Assembly (NCBI GenBank): GCA_914767715.1
Contig: OU612071.1
Coordinates: 12,383,493 to 12,447,492 of the forward strand
DNA length: 64,000 bases
Reading direction: 5' to 3'
DNA from: Membranipora membranacea
Lineage: Eukaryota; Bryozoa; Gymnolaemata; Cheilostomatida; Membraniporidae
In this document: positions 1 through 11,860 of the stretch, one piece after another
Position numbering within the stretch: the stretch's first letter is position 1
How the letters are laid out: every line of letters begins with the position of its first letter
Program-made: the position numbers and the translations under genes
The notes under the pieces: model-generated
Seen by the model: only the letters and a program-made list of their open reading frames with translations
Told to the model about the DNA's origin: nothing
The model's database searches: none

Positions 1-107
1 GGGGGGGGGGGTTAACCCCCACCGAACAAAGCTTGTCAAGACAGGCTACATAGAGTTATGCATGACACGAAGAGAATCCAACAATCAAACAAACCGATGA
101 AAGAAAG
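1..107. other. 5' flank of gene A with terminal poly-G
   Basis: The window opens with 12 G, then a run of C, then a short motif (AAGCTTGTCAAGACAGGCTA) that recurs near 12,664, 21,275 (reverse), 45,705 and 53,115, so it is probably a TE end and not a promoter element. The last 40 bases (gagaatccaacaat...) are clearly similar to the sequence just upstream of the start codon of gene B, which suggests a shared 5' UTR. No TATA box is obvious. Confidence 0.4.
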
Positions 108-3100
108 ATGCCTAGACAAGGACGAGAAAGCTCTCTCAACAAGAATAAGGTGTTAATCGCTCGGTTGACACTGCTGCTTGTATCTGGATTCATCCTTGTA
201 GGAGCGTGCTGTGGGCTTGTACTCACCCAACTGGAAGAGCTCAACATGAAGATGAGCGACATGGAAGGAAAGATTCGTCAAAATACTGACACAATCAACG
301 ACCTAGGTAAGATAATACCACAATCACAGTCCAAAGATCATCAAATACCCTCGTAGGGGAGTATTTGACTTGAATGAAGATATGTTTAGTTAACTTCATG
401 CAAGCCTGCAGCAAGTGTCAGCTAGGTGGTAGCTTTTATAGAATAATACTTGACCACTCTAGGGCGCATTTCTTCAGATCTTGTGAATGCTGTGTATTAT
501 AGTGCATTGAACGGTATTTCTTTCAAATTTAACCAATCGTCAATGCTAAAATATGTTGCAAAATTGTTTGAAGATTGTAATAATGATGATACATACATGA
601 TTTTCATTATTTCAACGTAAAAACAGGGATGAAATTGAACTCTCAACTTTGTTACATTGCAGCTCAAAATTTCATTCATTTGTGTGTTAAGTATATGCAT
701 AGTACTTGGAGTGGAAGCGCCACATCTTGGCCAAGCCATGCCAAGTTTTTCCAGGTCCAACTTGGTCCAATTCAAATTAGATTCCATTCAATCCTAAACT
801 AGGCCAACACAGGAGGTAAATACACCCAAAGGTGCTGGGGGCTTATGCAAGGGATCGTGTAAGCTCCCCCAGTGGGACATGAAGCCACAACCGATGGCAC
901 CATCTCAACTTTGGAATGGTGAGATGGCGCTATTGGTTATTTGTTGCCATACAATTCATGACACATGTGTTGTGGGTCCATTCAGTCATGCGCCATGACA
1001 AGCAACAAAGGTTTTGTTGTGTGAGCTATCAACTTAGATTTAAGAAGAAATTCATCCAGTTCATTATTAGCTTCTCATTTTCAATTGTTGTCTCTCTATG
1101 TATCACATCATGTCCCCATCATGTTAACATGATGTTAATTAATCCAGTGGTTAATAAAGTTCATAATAATAACACGCATGCTTGTAACTATGATAAATAT
1201 TAGGTTATTGTTGTCAACTTCATGAATGTTACTCAAGTAGTTAAGTGTTCTCAAACAAACAAATTTACAACAATTCCGACCAAAACTTAACAAGAACAAT
1301 TGTTTTGATTAAAGGTTGATTAAAAAATCGATGTCTTATCACTCGCCCATCCCGAGGCATGGGCAGCGAAATATTATTGCCTTATTGGCGACGCCGCAAT
1401 ATCTGCGCCAATTTGCTCTCTGTTTGCAGGCAGGTCGGAGCACACCTGGGGGACCAACCAATCCCCAGTAGAAGATGGACTGCAGTGGGATTCGAACCCA
1501 CGACCTTCAACACTTGCGTGTTGAAGTCCGGCGCTCTAACCAACTGAGCCACCTCCTACTCCTACTCTGCTGTGGACAATAGTCAGCAACGAGTTGGAAG
1601 TTTGTTGAGTTGATGCAATGACTATCATTATTATATTTATTAAAGGTGGTACAACAAACTCGCCATATGAAGGTTCGTATCTTATGAATGCTCGCATTGA
1701 TACCCTGTCCACAAAAGCGAATGATGATTATCAGATGCTACAGCGATTCGGTGAGAACCATTAACTCATATAGCTCTGCGCCTATCTCAGTTCTTAAATT
1801 CAATCATTATTGGGTAGTGTCTGTAATAACAGGGTAGTTTCAATACCAAAAAATGCAATAATGTATGGTTTAAAGTATGAAATTGCCTTTGTACATTGAA
1901 AAAACTTGGAACGCAAGGGTCTCGTAAATCACAGGTTGTGCACAAATTGATTCGAAGCAAGCTACGGGCAAGTAGCAAAATAATTGAGAACATCTGCAGG
2001 CACCACAGACCCAGTTCCATGCTTTATCTTCCTTTAACACTTTCATCTTCTTTTCCAGGGGGAACAGAACACCTTGCGAAATACCAAGGATTGTAGATAT
2101 TGCAGCCTTTTGTGAGGCACATTGCCTTGTCAAGCGTCCACTTATTTGGTTTAAGTGGCCGCGTGACAAGGCTAGAGGCTTAATAAATGAAGTTGGACAA
2201 TTAAAATTTTCAAATTGTTTTTTTTATTTGTAGAACGTTACATGAATCAGAGTTTGGCAGAAATCACGAAGCAGCACAAGGAGAGTGACAACGTATTTCA
2301 AAATCTCAGTGAGGGTTTGCTATATACCATTCCACTCCATGACATCATCAGTTACTGAATTCCATAGCAACACATTCAATATTGTCATAGTTTCATGCCA
2401 AAAGTCGACTTGGACCATTGAATAGTGCATTATTAGCAATCAAGCAGCTGTATTGTAGCAGAAAAGTTGTAAAGGTTGTCAGCCACTATAGGTCAGGTCG
2501 TCAGCGACGGTCCTACTCAATCTTTCAGGTTTATTTTCACTTCAATCAAGACGAAAGTTACTGTCAAGTGACAGCAGGGAGAATGGTGACAGGGTATAGT
2601 GATGTTGTTACCATGTTGCACATTGAAATGGCCAATTGACGGTGAGCTGATGATTCTGTTTTTTAAAGGTTACCCAACCAAACAACCAGGAGGAGACACC
2701 ACCGTTCAAGGACATCAAGGAGTGAAACATCAACTGTACCAGCAACTCGGTGAGACCTCACAAACTCATAAAATTCTGCACATATATCAGTTCTTCAATT
2801 CAATCATAATTGGGTGGTTTTACAAATTAGCAATAGATTGATGGAAACAACAAAAGCTGCAGTGGTGTATCAGAAATAATACTAAAAGTTTTCTCCAGTC
2901 TAGATAGGCTACGTTTGATTCAGTGATCCTACATTCTGGGGGGTCTTTCAATTACAATGATCATCCCATTTTCAAGCAAAAGTATCACTATTACCCCGCT
3001 TAAAATTATCGCTGATTTGACCTTTATGCAAGAATAATTTGCTCCCAAGTCGCTCACTCTGAACGTTGTAGCTCTTTCAATGACTAAGCCATTTGTGGAC

Positions 3101-6100
3101 CAGACCCTAGCGATAAGATAACAATTTTGGCTGTCTTTAATTGTAATACTCTCCTTGGTCAGTTTAATTCTATTGGTGAGCCACCTGCAAATAGGACCAT
3201 GTGCTCTCATTTATTTAAAATTAGGAGTCACCATAATTGTAAACAGTGGTAGAAGTCATTAATATACATCCTTGTATATGCCTGCGAACATGTGAAGTAG
3301 AACCAGAAGCAAGGCTGGCCCTTTAGGAGGATGTGATGTATCCTAGAAACTAGGATGGGTTCTGCATCAAATGTAGGGTTGTAACAAACTATATCCTGAT
3401 GGTGCTGATGCTGAATCATAACAATTTGAATATTTATAATTCTGAGTGGTATTTTAATATAATATAATATACAAAGGTGCATTCAAATGCCAAATTTATT
3501 TCCCTACTATACCCCGATGAGTCTTAATGGTGCTAATTCTGATATAGGAAATTTCAATACTATTTTGAGACTAGCTTCTATCTACAATGGGAATATAAGG
3601 CCATTCTCGCAATCTAATCTCATTTTCTCTGGATTGCAGCTATGTCACTCGAGAGATTTGAAACAAATATCAGTAACCAAGCGACTGAAATTGCCAATAT
3701 CAGAACGGATTTGCAAGCAGCCGATGATCGATACAAAGGTACATTCAAATTCCAAAATTATTTCCCATCTATACCCCGATAAGTCTTTATGGCGCTGGTT
3801 CTAAATAATGACAATCTCAGTATACAGTAAATTTCTCTCAAGATATTGGCAATTTCAATACTATTTTGAGACTATCTTCTATCTACAATGGGAATATAAG
3901 GCCATTCTCGCAATCTAATCTCATTTTCTCTGGATTACAGCTATGTCACTAGAGAGATTTGAAACAAAGATCAGTAACCAATCGACCGACATTGCCAATA
4001 TCAGAACGGATTTGCAAGCAGCCGACGATCGATATAAAGGTACATTCAAATGCCAAAACTATTTCCCTACTATACCCCGATAAGTCTTAATGGTGCTGAT
4101 TCTAAATAATGAAAATTTCAGTATACAGTAAATTTTTCTCAAGATATAGGCAATTTCAATACTATTTTGAGACTAGCTTCTATCTGCAATGGGAATCTAA
4201 GGCCATTCTCGCAATCTAAAACTCATTTTCTCTGGATTGCAGCTATGTCACTCGAGAGATTTGAAACAAAGATCAGCAAGCAAGCGACTGACATTGCAAA
4301 CCTCAGAGCAGATTCACAAGCAGCCGACTCTTCAATGATCGTAGACATCACATCGCTAAATGAATCTATAAATCATGAAATCTCACTTCTACATACCATG
4401 TTAGAAGGAATGGATAACGCCTCTGATAGCATGTTGTTCCACGAAGCTAAGTCACATCCTACCACACCCTCGATAGAGATGATTGACCTACTACATACCA
4501 AGGTTGAGAATATGAGCACTGCAATAGTTGAGGTTCAAGAGTTCCTCCATAATGCTACAGCTCTCATGAAATCAATCAATGAATTGGGTTCAAAGGACAG
4601 AAATCTATTATATACTCAACTAAACAACTTAGAAATTCATCTAAATGGTACAAGCCGTGATCAGCAGAATATGCGGGATCGCATCAACTCCATGTACACA
4701 CAGTTAGACAACCTGGGAAGATCCACACCTACGGCAACGGATGAAAGCTTGCAAAACTTCTCGAATAGCTTCAATCATACGCTTGAAGACATTGAATCAA
4801 AGATTGAGATGATAGCGTCAATGAATGACACGGCCTCGGCTGAGAGAAACTCCTTGTACATACAGTTTAACGACCTGGAAAAGTCAACAACAATGGCAAT
4901 GGCTGAAAACTTGCAAAACTTCTCAATTATCTCAAACCATACGCTAGAAAAATTTGAATCAAAGATGAACCAACACATCGAGATGATGGCCTCAATGAAC
5001 GATTCGGCCTCGGCTGAGAGGAACTCCTTGTACGTACAGTTCGAAAACCTGGATCAGTCCACTGCAATGGCAATGGCTGATAACTTGCAAAACGTCTCAA
5101 CCATCTTGAACCATACGCTAGAAGACATTGAATCAAAGATGAACCAACACATTGAGATGATGATGATGATGGCCTCAATGAATGATTCTGCCTCGGCTGA
5201 GATGAACTCCTTGTACATCCAGTTAAAGGACCTGGAAAGGTCCACAACAAGAGCAATGACTGAAACATCGCAAAGCATCTCAACTATCTTGAACCATACT
5301 TTGAACTATCTTGAACCATACTTAGAAAACATTGACTCAAAACTAACCCAACAATCTGCAATGATAGTATCAATGAATGGATCGCATGTACACTTCGACG
5401 ACCTGGCAACTCCTATAGTACGATCCCACTTCTGTGAGTCAATTAAGTCATTCATGCACTTGATCCCATGTTTCGAACTGAAGGCATCTAACGAGTTGTC
5501 CGGTCCTGATATGAAAGAATGGTTATTTCTCTGATGATTCTTAGGCTATACATTATATAGAGCAGCCATAGCTCACATATAGGCGCAGGTATTTCTTTCT
5601 TTTTCCAACAATTGTGGCAGGAAGAGTGTCTGTAAACCAAAACAAGTCCTTTGGTCGTTCAAAAGCTTTTTTTCATGCATTGATGGCACCAAGTAGTTCT
5701 GTGACACCCCAGGTTGCGCTTCAAAAGTGTGTCATTGGCTTATTGTATTATGCCATGATATCAAATCAATCATCTTCTAGCAGTTTATCTGGGAAAAAAC
5801 TATAATGGTAAGAAAGAGGGATGATTATCATTGTGCTCGAAATACACTTGGAACTTTGCACGTTTTTCTGCTCATGCAATGCAATCAATACTTTATTGAT
5901 AACTCATCACTGAGGTTGGGCACCTTAACTCTATTGTGCTATTCTCAGGCACTTTCCCATATGTGGCCTTTATGGCGATCTCTCATGTTGATGCTGGGAA
6001 ATTTGTTTTAATCTTCAATGTATTTTTACAACACTAAATCATCAACTTGTCAATACTACATAGGGTGAATCATTATTTAATAATAGTTATGTTTTTTAAG

Positions 6101-6987
6101 GTGGTAAATGTACCAAGGAGTCAAGCGCTTGCACCATTGGAGAGTTTAAAAAACTCACCTGCAAGAGGGGCTTTCTTAAGTCTCATGATGGCTATGGGCA
6201 AAGTAAATACTCCATTGGTTATACTAAAACATCACTGAAGAATCCGGGATTTAAAGGGCTGAAGATAACACTTCACAAGTTTGACGTTAGTTTAATATTT
6301 TCATGCATGTAGGCTTTTATGGTAGATTAATTCTTTAATGGTTCATGATTTTGGCAGGAAAATGACTAAAATTGTTCCCAACTATTCATGCATTCAAAGT
6401 TTTGACCGTTAAAATTGAATCTGTGCTACGTTTCCATGTGTTAGAAAGTAGGAGAATTTGTAGTGCAGTTCATATGGTGAACAGAGCTTCCCTGCCAAAG
6501 CACACATTAATTTGTTGTGCTCTAACCCCACAATGATTATTTGCTCGAATGGAAAATAGTGGTGTGAATTTCACCTTGATTTAATCGTAAGTGAATAAGT
6601 GTCATATTGATTTAGTTGAGTTGATTTTATTTTTTATGCATATAATTGCGTTATATTGTTACACATTCTCTTCTATAGGTAGAGCCTCCTGTAGACGGTG
6701 TCTGCAAAGACCGTCTGTTCATAGGAGTATATGGTAATCTCAGGACGTTCAGGCACTGTGGCACTGGGATTAGCGATTTAGTATTATACCTTGATGTATC
6801 AGAGGAAGGATTTGATGGTAGTAGATCAATAAATATAGAATTTCATGCTGATAGGGACTACGGTGATAGGAATGACGGCTTTATTATTGAATTCGCTTTC
6901 CAATTAATGCCTTTTACTCAATCAGCTTACCAGGCAACCATAGGTGATGTCGAAGACCATTATGATTATTATGTTTATTGGGCTTAA
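108..6987 (+). CDS. Gene A: type II membrane protein with coiled-coil stalk and CUB-like domain (9 exons)
   Basis: Predicted exons: 108-306, 1646-1750, 2234-2308, 2669-2749, 3640-3738, 3941-4039, 4243-5433, 6101-6285, 6679-6987. All have AG/GT borders; together they give 2343 bases, 780 residues plus TAA. Exons 1-7 join in phase 1; exons 8/9 join in phase 0. Residues 1-19 are a basic cytoplasmic tail, about 20-40 a membrane anchor (signal-anchor, no cleavage site evident), 41-219 short helical linker modules, 220-616 a heptad-rich stalk with many N-glycosylation sequons (NES, NHT, NDS, NFS), and 617-780 a CUB-like domain containing RHCG and a GFIIEFAFQL strand. This implies an extracellular C-terminus at the cell surface. 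The family and ligand are unknown to me; recognition or adhesion is inferred. The open frame beyond 5433 to a stop at 5532-5534 is intron read-through, since donors of the same phase sit at the equivalent point in genes B and C. Confidence 0.72.
1345..1562 (-). mobile_element. tRNA-derived SINE in intron 1 of gene A
   Basis: On the minus strand a tRNA-like head (about 1556-1477) shows an A box (TGGCTCAGTTGG) and a B box (GGTTCGAATCC), followed by a roughly 120 bp unrelated tail (about 1476-1345) ending near CTCGGGATGGGCGAG. A second copy with the same tail lies at 35,527-35,920. The tail and the second copy argue for a SINE and against a functional tRNA gene. Confidence 0.7.
2936..3153. mobile_element. 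Degenerate copy of the GGGGGGTCTTTCAATTA MITE family
   Basis: It begins with CTGGGGGGTCTTTCAATTA and carries the family's internal TTGCTCCCAAGTCGCTCACT block. The far terminal repeat is decayed (TTTAATTGTAATACTCTCC). It lies in the intron between exons 4 and 5 of gene A. Better copies are at 12,990 and 52,568. Confidence 0.55.
3479..4340 (+). repeat. Three tandem intron-exon units (about 300 bp each) in gene A
   Basis: Three successive units each contain the same intron (start GTACATTCAAA, internal TATACCCCGAT, polypyrimidine tract, GGATTGCAG or GGATTACAG) followed by an exon starting CTATGTCACT. The first two exons are 99 bp, phase 1-1, and end in the same DDRYK codons. The third fuses into the 1191 bp stalk exon. 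The right edge of the window (63,975-64,000, minus) ends inside the equivalent exon of gene C. This is direct evidence for exon duplication lengthening the stalk. Confidence 0.8.
4688..5300 (+). repeat. Stalk repeats of gene A (about 58 residues, 174 bp)
   Basis: Inside the large exon the protein repeats a unit with the order STTMAMAENLQN, a sequon such as NHTL, ESKMNQHIEMMASMND, SASAERNSLY. Three to four units are recognisable. One unit has lost the NQH segment and another has an expanded run of Met codons (atgatgatg, 5155-5170), a typical replication-slippage signature. The heptad pattern of Leu/Ile/Met predicts an oligomeric coiled coil. Confidence 0.75.
5534..6100. other. Intron between stalk and CUB exons of gene A
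   Basis: I see no exon here. The segment is shared with the gene C intron (61,990-62,686). There, the minus strand stays open for 79 codons (62,218-62,457), whereas the left copy has stops and frame changes, so it is either an old coding remnant or chance. Confidence 0.4.
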
Positions 6988-7074
6988 TACGCTGCAAATA
7001 ATTATTGTTATAATTAATTATTATCAATTCATGTGAAAAACAAATATGATGATGATGATTTTTAATTTTTTTTT

Positions 7075-7175
7075 AGTTCAATTTCAAAGTAATGCCTTTA
7101 ACTGAATCAGCTTACAATGCAACCACAGATGGTGTGGGATATTATTTGGATTATGTTTTTTTCTTTAGTATTATA
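7075..7175 (+). pseudogene. Duplicated fragment of the last CUB exon in the 3' UTR of gene A
   Basis: About 90 bp downstream of the stop, the final coding block of the CUB exon (FKVMPLTESAYNATT, compare FQLMPFTQSAYQATI in the exon itself) is repeated, preceded by a T-rich tract and AG. The same fragment is present in the right arm (about 60,800-60,890, minus). It could be an alternative last exon or a dead duplicate. Confidence 0.5.
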
Positions 7176-7267
7176 AAACTTACTATTCATGAACATTCTT
7201 TCCATGTGAAAAACCAATATTCAATTTAAACTGTCTTTAATTGTTAACTCTCCTATATCAGAAATTG

Positions 7268-7273
7268 AATAAA
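7268..7273 (+). terminator. Polyadenylation signal AATAAA of gene A
   Basis: AATAAA occurs in the context ATTGAATAAAATCT, 281 bases after the stop. The same hexamer is conserved behind gene B (26,470-26,475, minus) and gene C (60,687-60,692, minus), which supports its use. Confidence 0.6.
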
Positions 7274-7299
7274 ATCTTATTTCAAAGCTTTCACCATTT

Positions 7300-8369
7300 A
7301 TTGCTTATGATGTTAGTACACAGTTAATTCAAAGGATATAAAACTATATGGGAAGCCTTGGGGATGAAAAGACAGCTATATTATGAATGTTTATTGGGTC
7401 AGGCTTCAGAACTCAAAATTCCGTAAAATTATGAATGTAGAATGAAAGCCAAGGCTTTGCATGATGTTGTGAGCTCTCAACAAATCTTATTCCAACAACA
7501 AACAATATTGATCTGATGGGTGTAAGGACAGTCTGAGCCAATTATTGAGTAACTCTGTGTCTGTGATAAATCCTCTCTTTGATATGCCTTGTGTGGCTCT
7601 GGCGCTGGTCCAAGCGATCAATTGATTCATTTAAAGTCGAAAGTGACTGACAAAAAAGTCTAGCTCAAATCAGGGAGAATGGATATGTTTCCCTGCTCAT
7701 ATTGAAGTTTGCTGCCAGTGTAGTGGTCGTTGTTTCCCTGTTTTACAACATAAAAACTACAGCATAGCAGAAGATCCTTCAATTATGAGGTAGGCCTATC
7801 ACTCTCTTTTATCTTGTTTGCAAAGGACATCAATTTTTTTCGCAATTGCACAAGTTGTGCTGTCCACCAGGGAAAAGATATCATGATTCATACCTTGTGC
7901 TGAATCATCTGAACAATTTATAATTGCTTGCCGAATTTTCGTAGGACTAAAGAGTTAACTAGCCTCTGATGCAATAATGTTGGCTGGCTTTTCCTCCCAG
8001 CCACAGGTGTGTTTTCTACCTGGCGCTAACGGGTTTTCAAGCGTTGACAGCACCGGATTGTGGTTTCGTACAGGGACGTAGGGAGTACCCCCGAGCCCCT
8101 GGCCTATCTGGGGTTGAATTTATAACCTAATAATAAGTACAACCCGAGATCAAGCTTGATCCATTTGCTTGCGTTTAAAGTTGCATCCCTCCCTCCCACT
8201 GCAGGCAAAAATGATGGGGCTTGACGAGTAGTTGGGGGCCCACTCCAAACACATCTTGCTGTTCATGATAAGCTGCAGAACTCAATATTTGCCTTTCATT
8301 GGCCACTGAGAACGGCGGGATAGAGGCTTATGGATATTAATTTTTTTACATTGAGAAGTAGGCGGGTTT
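7300..8369. other. Intergenic part of the left arm, no confident gene
   Basis: This stretch matches the right arm at about 59,600-60,640. On the right minus strand, 60,409-60,633 is open for 74 codons and contains KLYGKPWRLEDSYIMNVYW, but the left copy has several stops in the same frame. It looks like an old decayed coding piece downstream of the CUB genes. Confidence 0.4.
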
Positions 8370-8735
8370 TTAGAAGTAGGTTGAAGTGTGATTCCAGGCT
8401 TGATGAAGAGGACTTGGGCCAGTGAATGGTATACTTGCTTGGTGTGGTGTAGAATCATGCAATATACATTCTCCTTTGTTTATTTTGTGGTACATAGCGA
8501 TATAATCTGCATATTTGACGAATAGATGGACAGATGTCATTTGTGAACACATTCCAGGGAGAAGGCCTAAGAACTGTCCCATGGTACTCCTGGAGTTATA
8601 TCCTTGAGAAAGGACATGCATCATCTGATCTTTACACAATGCTGGCAATTGTTCAGAACTCACAATCACACTTAACTTTTTAATTGATGCTCCACTACAT
8701 GAGCTGTCAGATAATAAGACTCCAGATAAAATCAT
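8370..8735 (-). CDS. Short ORF conserved in both arms, unknown
   Basis: A 121-codon frame starts MILSGVLLSDSSCSG and is also open in the right arm (59,155-59,589, plus; 144 codons). The two differ by five substitutions (M/I, S/P, Y/N, Y/N, K/E) and an in-frame eight-residue indel. Keeping the frame through an indel suggests coding, but the substitutions are not conservative and no family is recognised. A TATAG just before the ATG could be a splice acceptor. It may instead be a TE-derived piece. Confidence 0.35.
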   Translation of the reverse strand: MILSGVLLSDSSCSGASIKKLSVIVSSEQLPALCKDQMMHVLSQGYNSRSTMGQFLGLLPGMCSQMTSVHLFVKYADYIAMYHKINKGECILHDSTPHQASIPFTGPSPLHQAWNHTSTYF

Positions 8736-9714
8736 CTATACTTGCCGGTTTTGCTGAGGCGCATTTCAGGAATTGATAGCAGTTGGTGCTAACTCAACGT
8801 CATGATTATTTTTATTCGATTGCGCTCTACGAGAGCTATCATACTAAATGACCTCTTATTATAAAATGTTAATAAATATTTTACTTGTAATAAATATAGG
8901 GATAGTGATTTGTTCTTGATATATTATTCTTGTGCAAAAATTATTAAGATTTTATAACTTCAATACCACAATGCCACTGTATTGCAACATCATCACCACT
9001 TTAACTGAAAATTGAAAATGTGAGCAGAAGTGAAAAATGATTTGATAGCAATCCACTACAAAAATACGTCTAGTCTTAATTTTTACAAGTACAGACAATT
9101 CCCAACTTTAAACCTACACAATAACGCAAAGATACAAAAGTAATATCGGTCATTGATGCAATCAGAGAAAAAGCGGTATCAACAACTGAAAACGGTATAA
9201 AGAAAAATTTGATGCTGCACACCGCATATCAGCTATGAAGGAGGGAGAGAAATATCATTGACTTAAATTATTTGTCCTGATGTCGATAACCTTATAAGGC
9301 TGTCAGTCTAAGAAGAGTTACGCTGCTTGAGTATTTAGGCATTGAAGTCTGAATCGTCATAGCAATATGATGAGCAAGCTACAAAATTAACAGCAAGGTT
9401 GATATTAAGATCATCAATGTTTATCTGTAGATATAACTTGATGAAGTATGAACCAACAATTTATTTACCGACACAAGGGTTAATACTCGAGGTACCAATG
9501 TCATCATTTGACCGCATACGTGTTACTCCTGCCCTATCCGTAATGAGTTGATTCTTAACATTCATATCTCCATGTTTATGATAACAATATGTGTTTTGGC
9601 TTGAGAAGCATTGATTTCGATGTATTACCTAGTTTGCAGAACAGTACAGCCAATATAGCTTTGACACAAGTTTGTTGTCAGAGTGCTTACCTTACTGGAT
9701 CTCGTGTTTATTAT

Positions 9715-10465
9715 TGTGAATGGTATATCTTGTAACTGGTATCCATGACATGACACCCGCAGCAAACCCTAAACAAATCAAAACAGTAAATCAAGAACTA
9801 AGACATCTTTGTCTAAAGTTGCCTAGGTCAAGATGAAGTGGAAGATGATCACATCATCAAAAGTTTAACGTTAAAGGACAACCCTATATGACGGATAGAT
9901 TGGACAAAACACCTCAACTGGTCCAAACTGTTGGGGCAGCGAAACTCAACCTTGTGATTTTTCCAAACCCACCATACCAACTTATGACAATTAAATGGCT
10001 ACATAATCCCAAGCATTCTCCTCTTCTATCAAAGAAGTAGCTGAACTAAAGAGCTAAACCCTAAATATTACGCAACATACCTTTATTATTCTGTTGATGA
10101 ACAGTCGAAGCTGACAGACAGCTTTTTGCCATATCCCTAATTGAGTACATTCTCATTGTCCATCTAGTATCCAAGTGTAGGTGCAAAAAAGCATGCATGA
10201 TGTTCTGCACCAGTGATAAGCTAAGTTATATCCTCGTCAAATATGTTTTTGGATCCGAACCGCTTTGGTAGCTGATGATGGTAGCCATGGTTAGGATTCA
10301 ACAGTAGTTTGGAGAAGCTAAAACGACATAGAAAAGTTCATAGATGATATTTTTTTGAGTTTATACTATAATAATAAAAACAATGCAGCCGCAGGACGGT
10401 GAGTCCCAACAGCAGCCAATATAGGCATATCATTGAAGAGAAAAACGGGTGAGCTTGACTTGACG
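9715..10465. other. Left-arm-specific segment
   Basis: The arms stop matching near 9,715 (right 58,205) and resume near 10,465 (right 55,445). The left version is about 750 bp and the right about 2.76 kb. I see no gene or recognisable repeat in the left version. Confidence 0.5.
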
Positions 10466-10570
10466 CATGAAACTGATGTTTTATTGGCTTTGACCAGTTT
10501 ATATTCATTCTTAACGGGTGTAGTCACATACACAAAGTAATAAATTATATATATATACAAATATATATAA

Positions 10571-11860
10571 ATGAAGACTGACATCTGCTGGTTTTCTGTT
10601 TGCAGACATCTGGTGGCGAGAACAGCTCGAGGAGAGAATGCTAGTATGAGAGTTCTTCAGCCTCAGGCAACCTGCAAAGTTAAAAGTAAACATCAGTCAG
10701 ATAACGGGAGAGAAGCTAAGGGTGTGGGGAACTTTGTGGTTAACATGGATATGATGCTGTATGCGCTGCAAGACTTTCAAAAGGGACACAGGACATTGGA
10801 AACTTGCCAGGATTGTCTCATCGAGATGAGCGTAACAAGAAAGAAAGGCCTTACATGCAGCATTTCGTTAACATGCTGATCAAGAGGCTGCATCGGTTCT
10901 ACAAAGCAGCGCAGGAGAGCAGGAGGGGCAGAAGAGGGTAGCTACCAACAAACAGTTCGGACATGCTGTGCAGGATAGCTGCCTTGGCATGCACGGGGCA
11001 TATCAGCTGCTTGCATCACTAGACATGTCACTGCTGGCCCAATCAAACTGCCAAAAGCTGGCCAAGCTGGTGGACAATGAGATGACAGACATAAAAAACA
11101 GAGACCTGAATAGACTGGCAGGGGAAAAATTTAATGATAACAAACTATGTGGCCTGAGCGGGGGAGGGAGGGGGAGATTGCCATAATCCGTTGACAGCCG
11201 CTACAATTCAGTAAGGTTTGGCAATAAAGAGAAGATTGGCCTATGTGCCACACAAGCGGTAACAACTGCCATCGGACAGCGATGGGCAGGGTGCAAAGCC
11301 CTATCAGGCTTTGATGACAACGAGGCCAGAAAAGTGGACTGTTACAGTCCGACCCCTCTCACCCGGGCAACTCACAGGTTAGAGCTATAAAGAAAGTGAA
11401 TTTCAGGAAAGAGACATTCAGTTGCGCCAGGGTAAAGACAATTCACTCACTTAAGAAGTTGGTGGCAAAAGATGTCAAGTACTGTCTGAGTATTGTTGCG
11501 CAGCAGTTGTCCAAGCTGGGTTTATCAATAATCCAAGTAAATCATCTGGTCAGCACGGCCGTGGAGTGCTTCGGTGGCAATCATTAGATGTGAATTCCAG
11601 ACTGGTTGGCAGCAGCTGCTGCGGGACAGAAGAGGACAACTGGATGCTCAGTAGTTCACCGTTCCGGTCTGGGGTGTATAAACTGCAATGAAGAAGAGAA
11701 AAAAAAACTAGATGTTTTCAATATTCGTCTTCATGCCAACGCCCTTCAAGCGACATAGCTTGGATTTAGTACACAGCGCAACCAGGCATTTAACAGGGCA
11801 TTGATTAAAAATATGCTAAAGAATGTCCTATTTAGTAGCCAAGAGCAAGAACCATGAAGA
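10571..11860 (+). pseudogene. Decayed TE-like coding region
   Basis: Coding-like blocks appear in changing frames: RHLVARTARGEN, GREAKGVGNFVVNMDM, RPYMQHFVNMLIKRLHRF, LDMSLLAQSNCQKLAKLVDN, then further on RNQAFNRALIKNMLK. Frame changes and stops separate them, so no intact protein is made. The style resembles transposon-encoded proteins that are multicopy in invertebrate genomes, but I cannot assign a superfamily. The right arm carries the same decayed unit (54,290-55,345, minus) with different stops. Confidence 0.45.

Noticed and set aside
1-12. Telomeric or vector sequence at the left edge
   Set aside because: Only a 12-base G run, with no repeated telomere unit; internal poly-G (40,112-40,127) shows that such runs occur in this genome.
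1477-1556. Functional tRNA gene
   Set aside because: A and B boxes are present, but a SINE tail follows and the same unit recurs at 35,527; no good acceptor stem.
4775-5283. Minus-strand frames of 67-118 codons within the gene A stalk exon
   Set aside because: Shadows of the repeated coding exon.
5434-5534. Gene A ending at the stop at 5532-5534
   Set aside because: A GTGAGT donor in phase 1 at 5434 has exact equivalents in genes B and C, and CUB exons in the right phase follow each; the stop is intronic.
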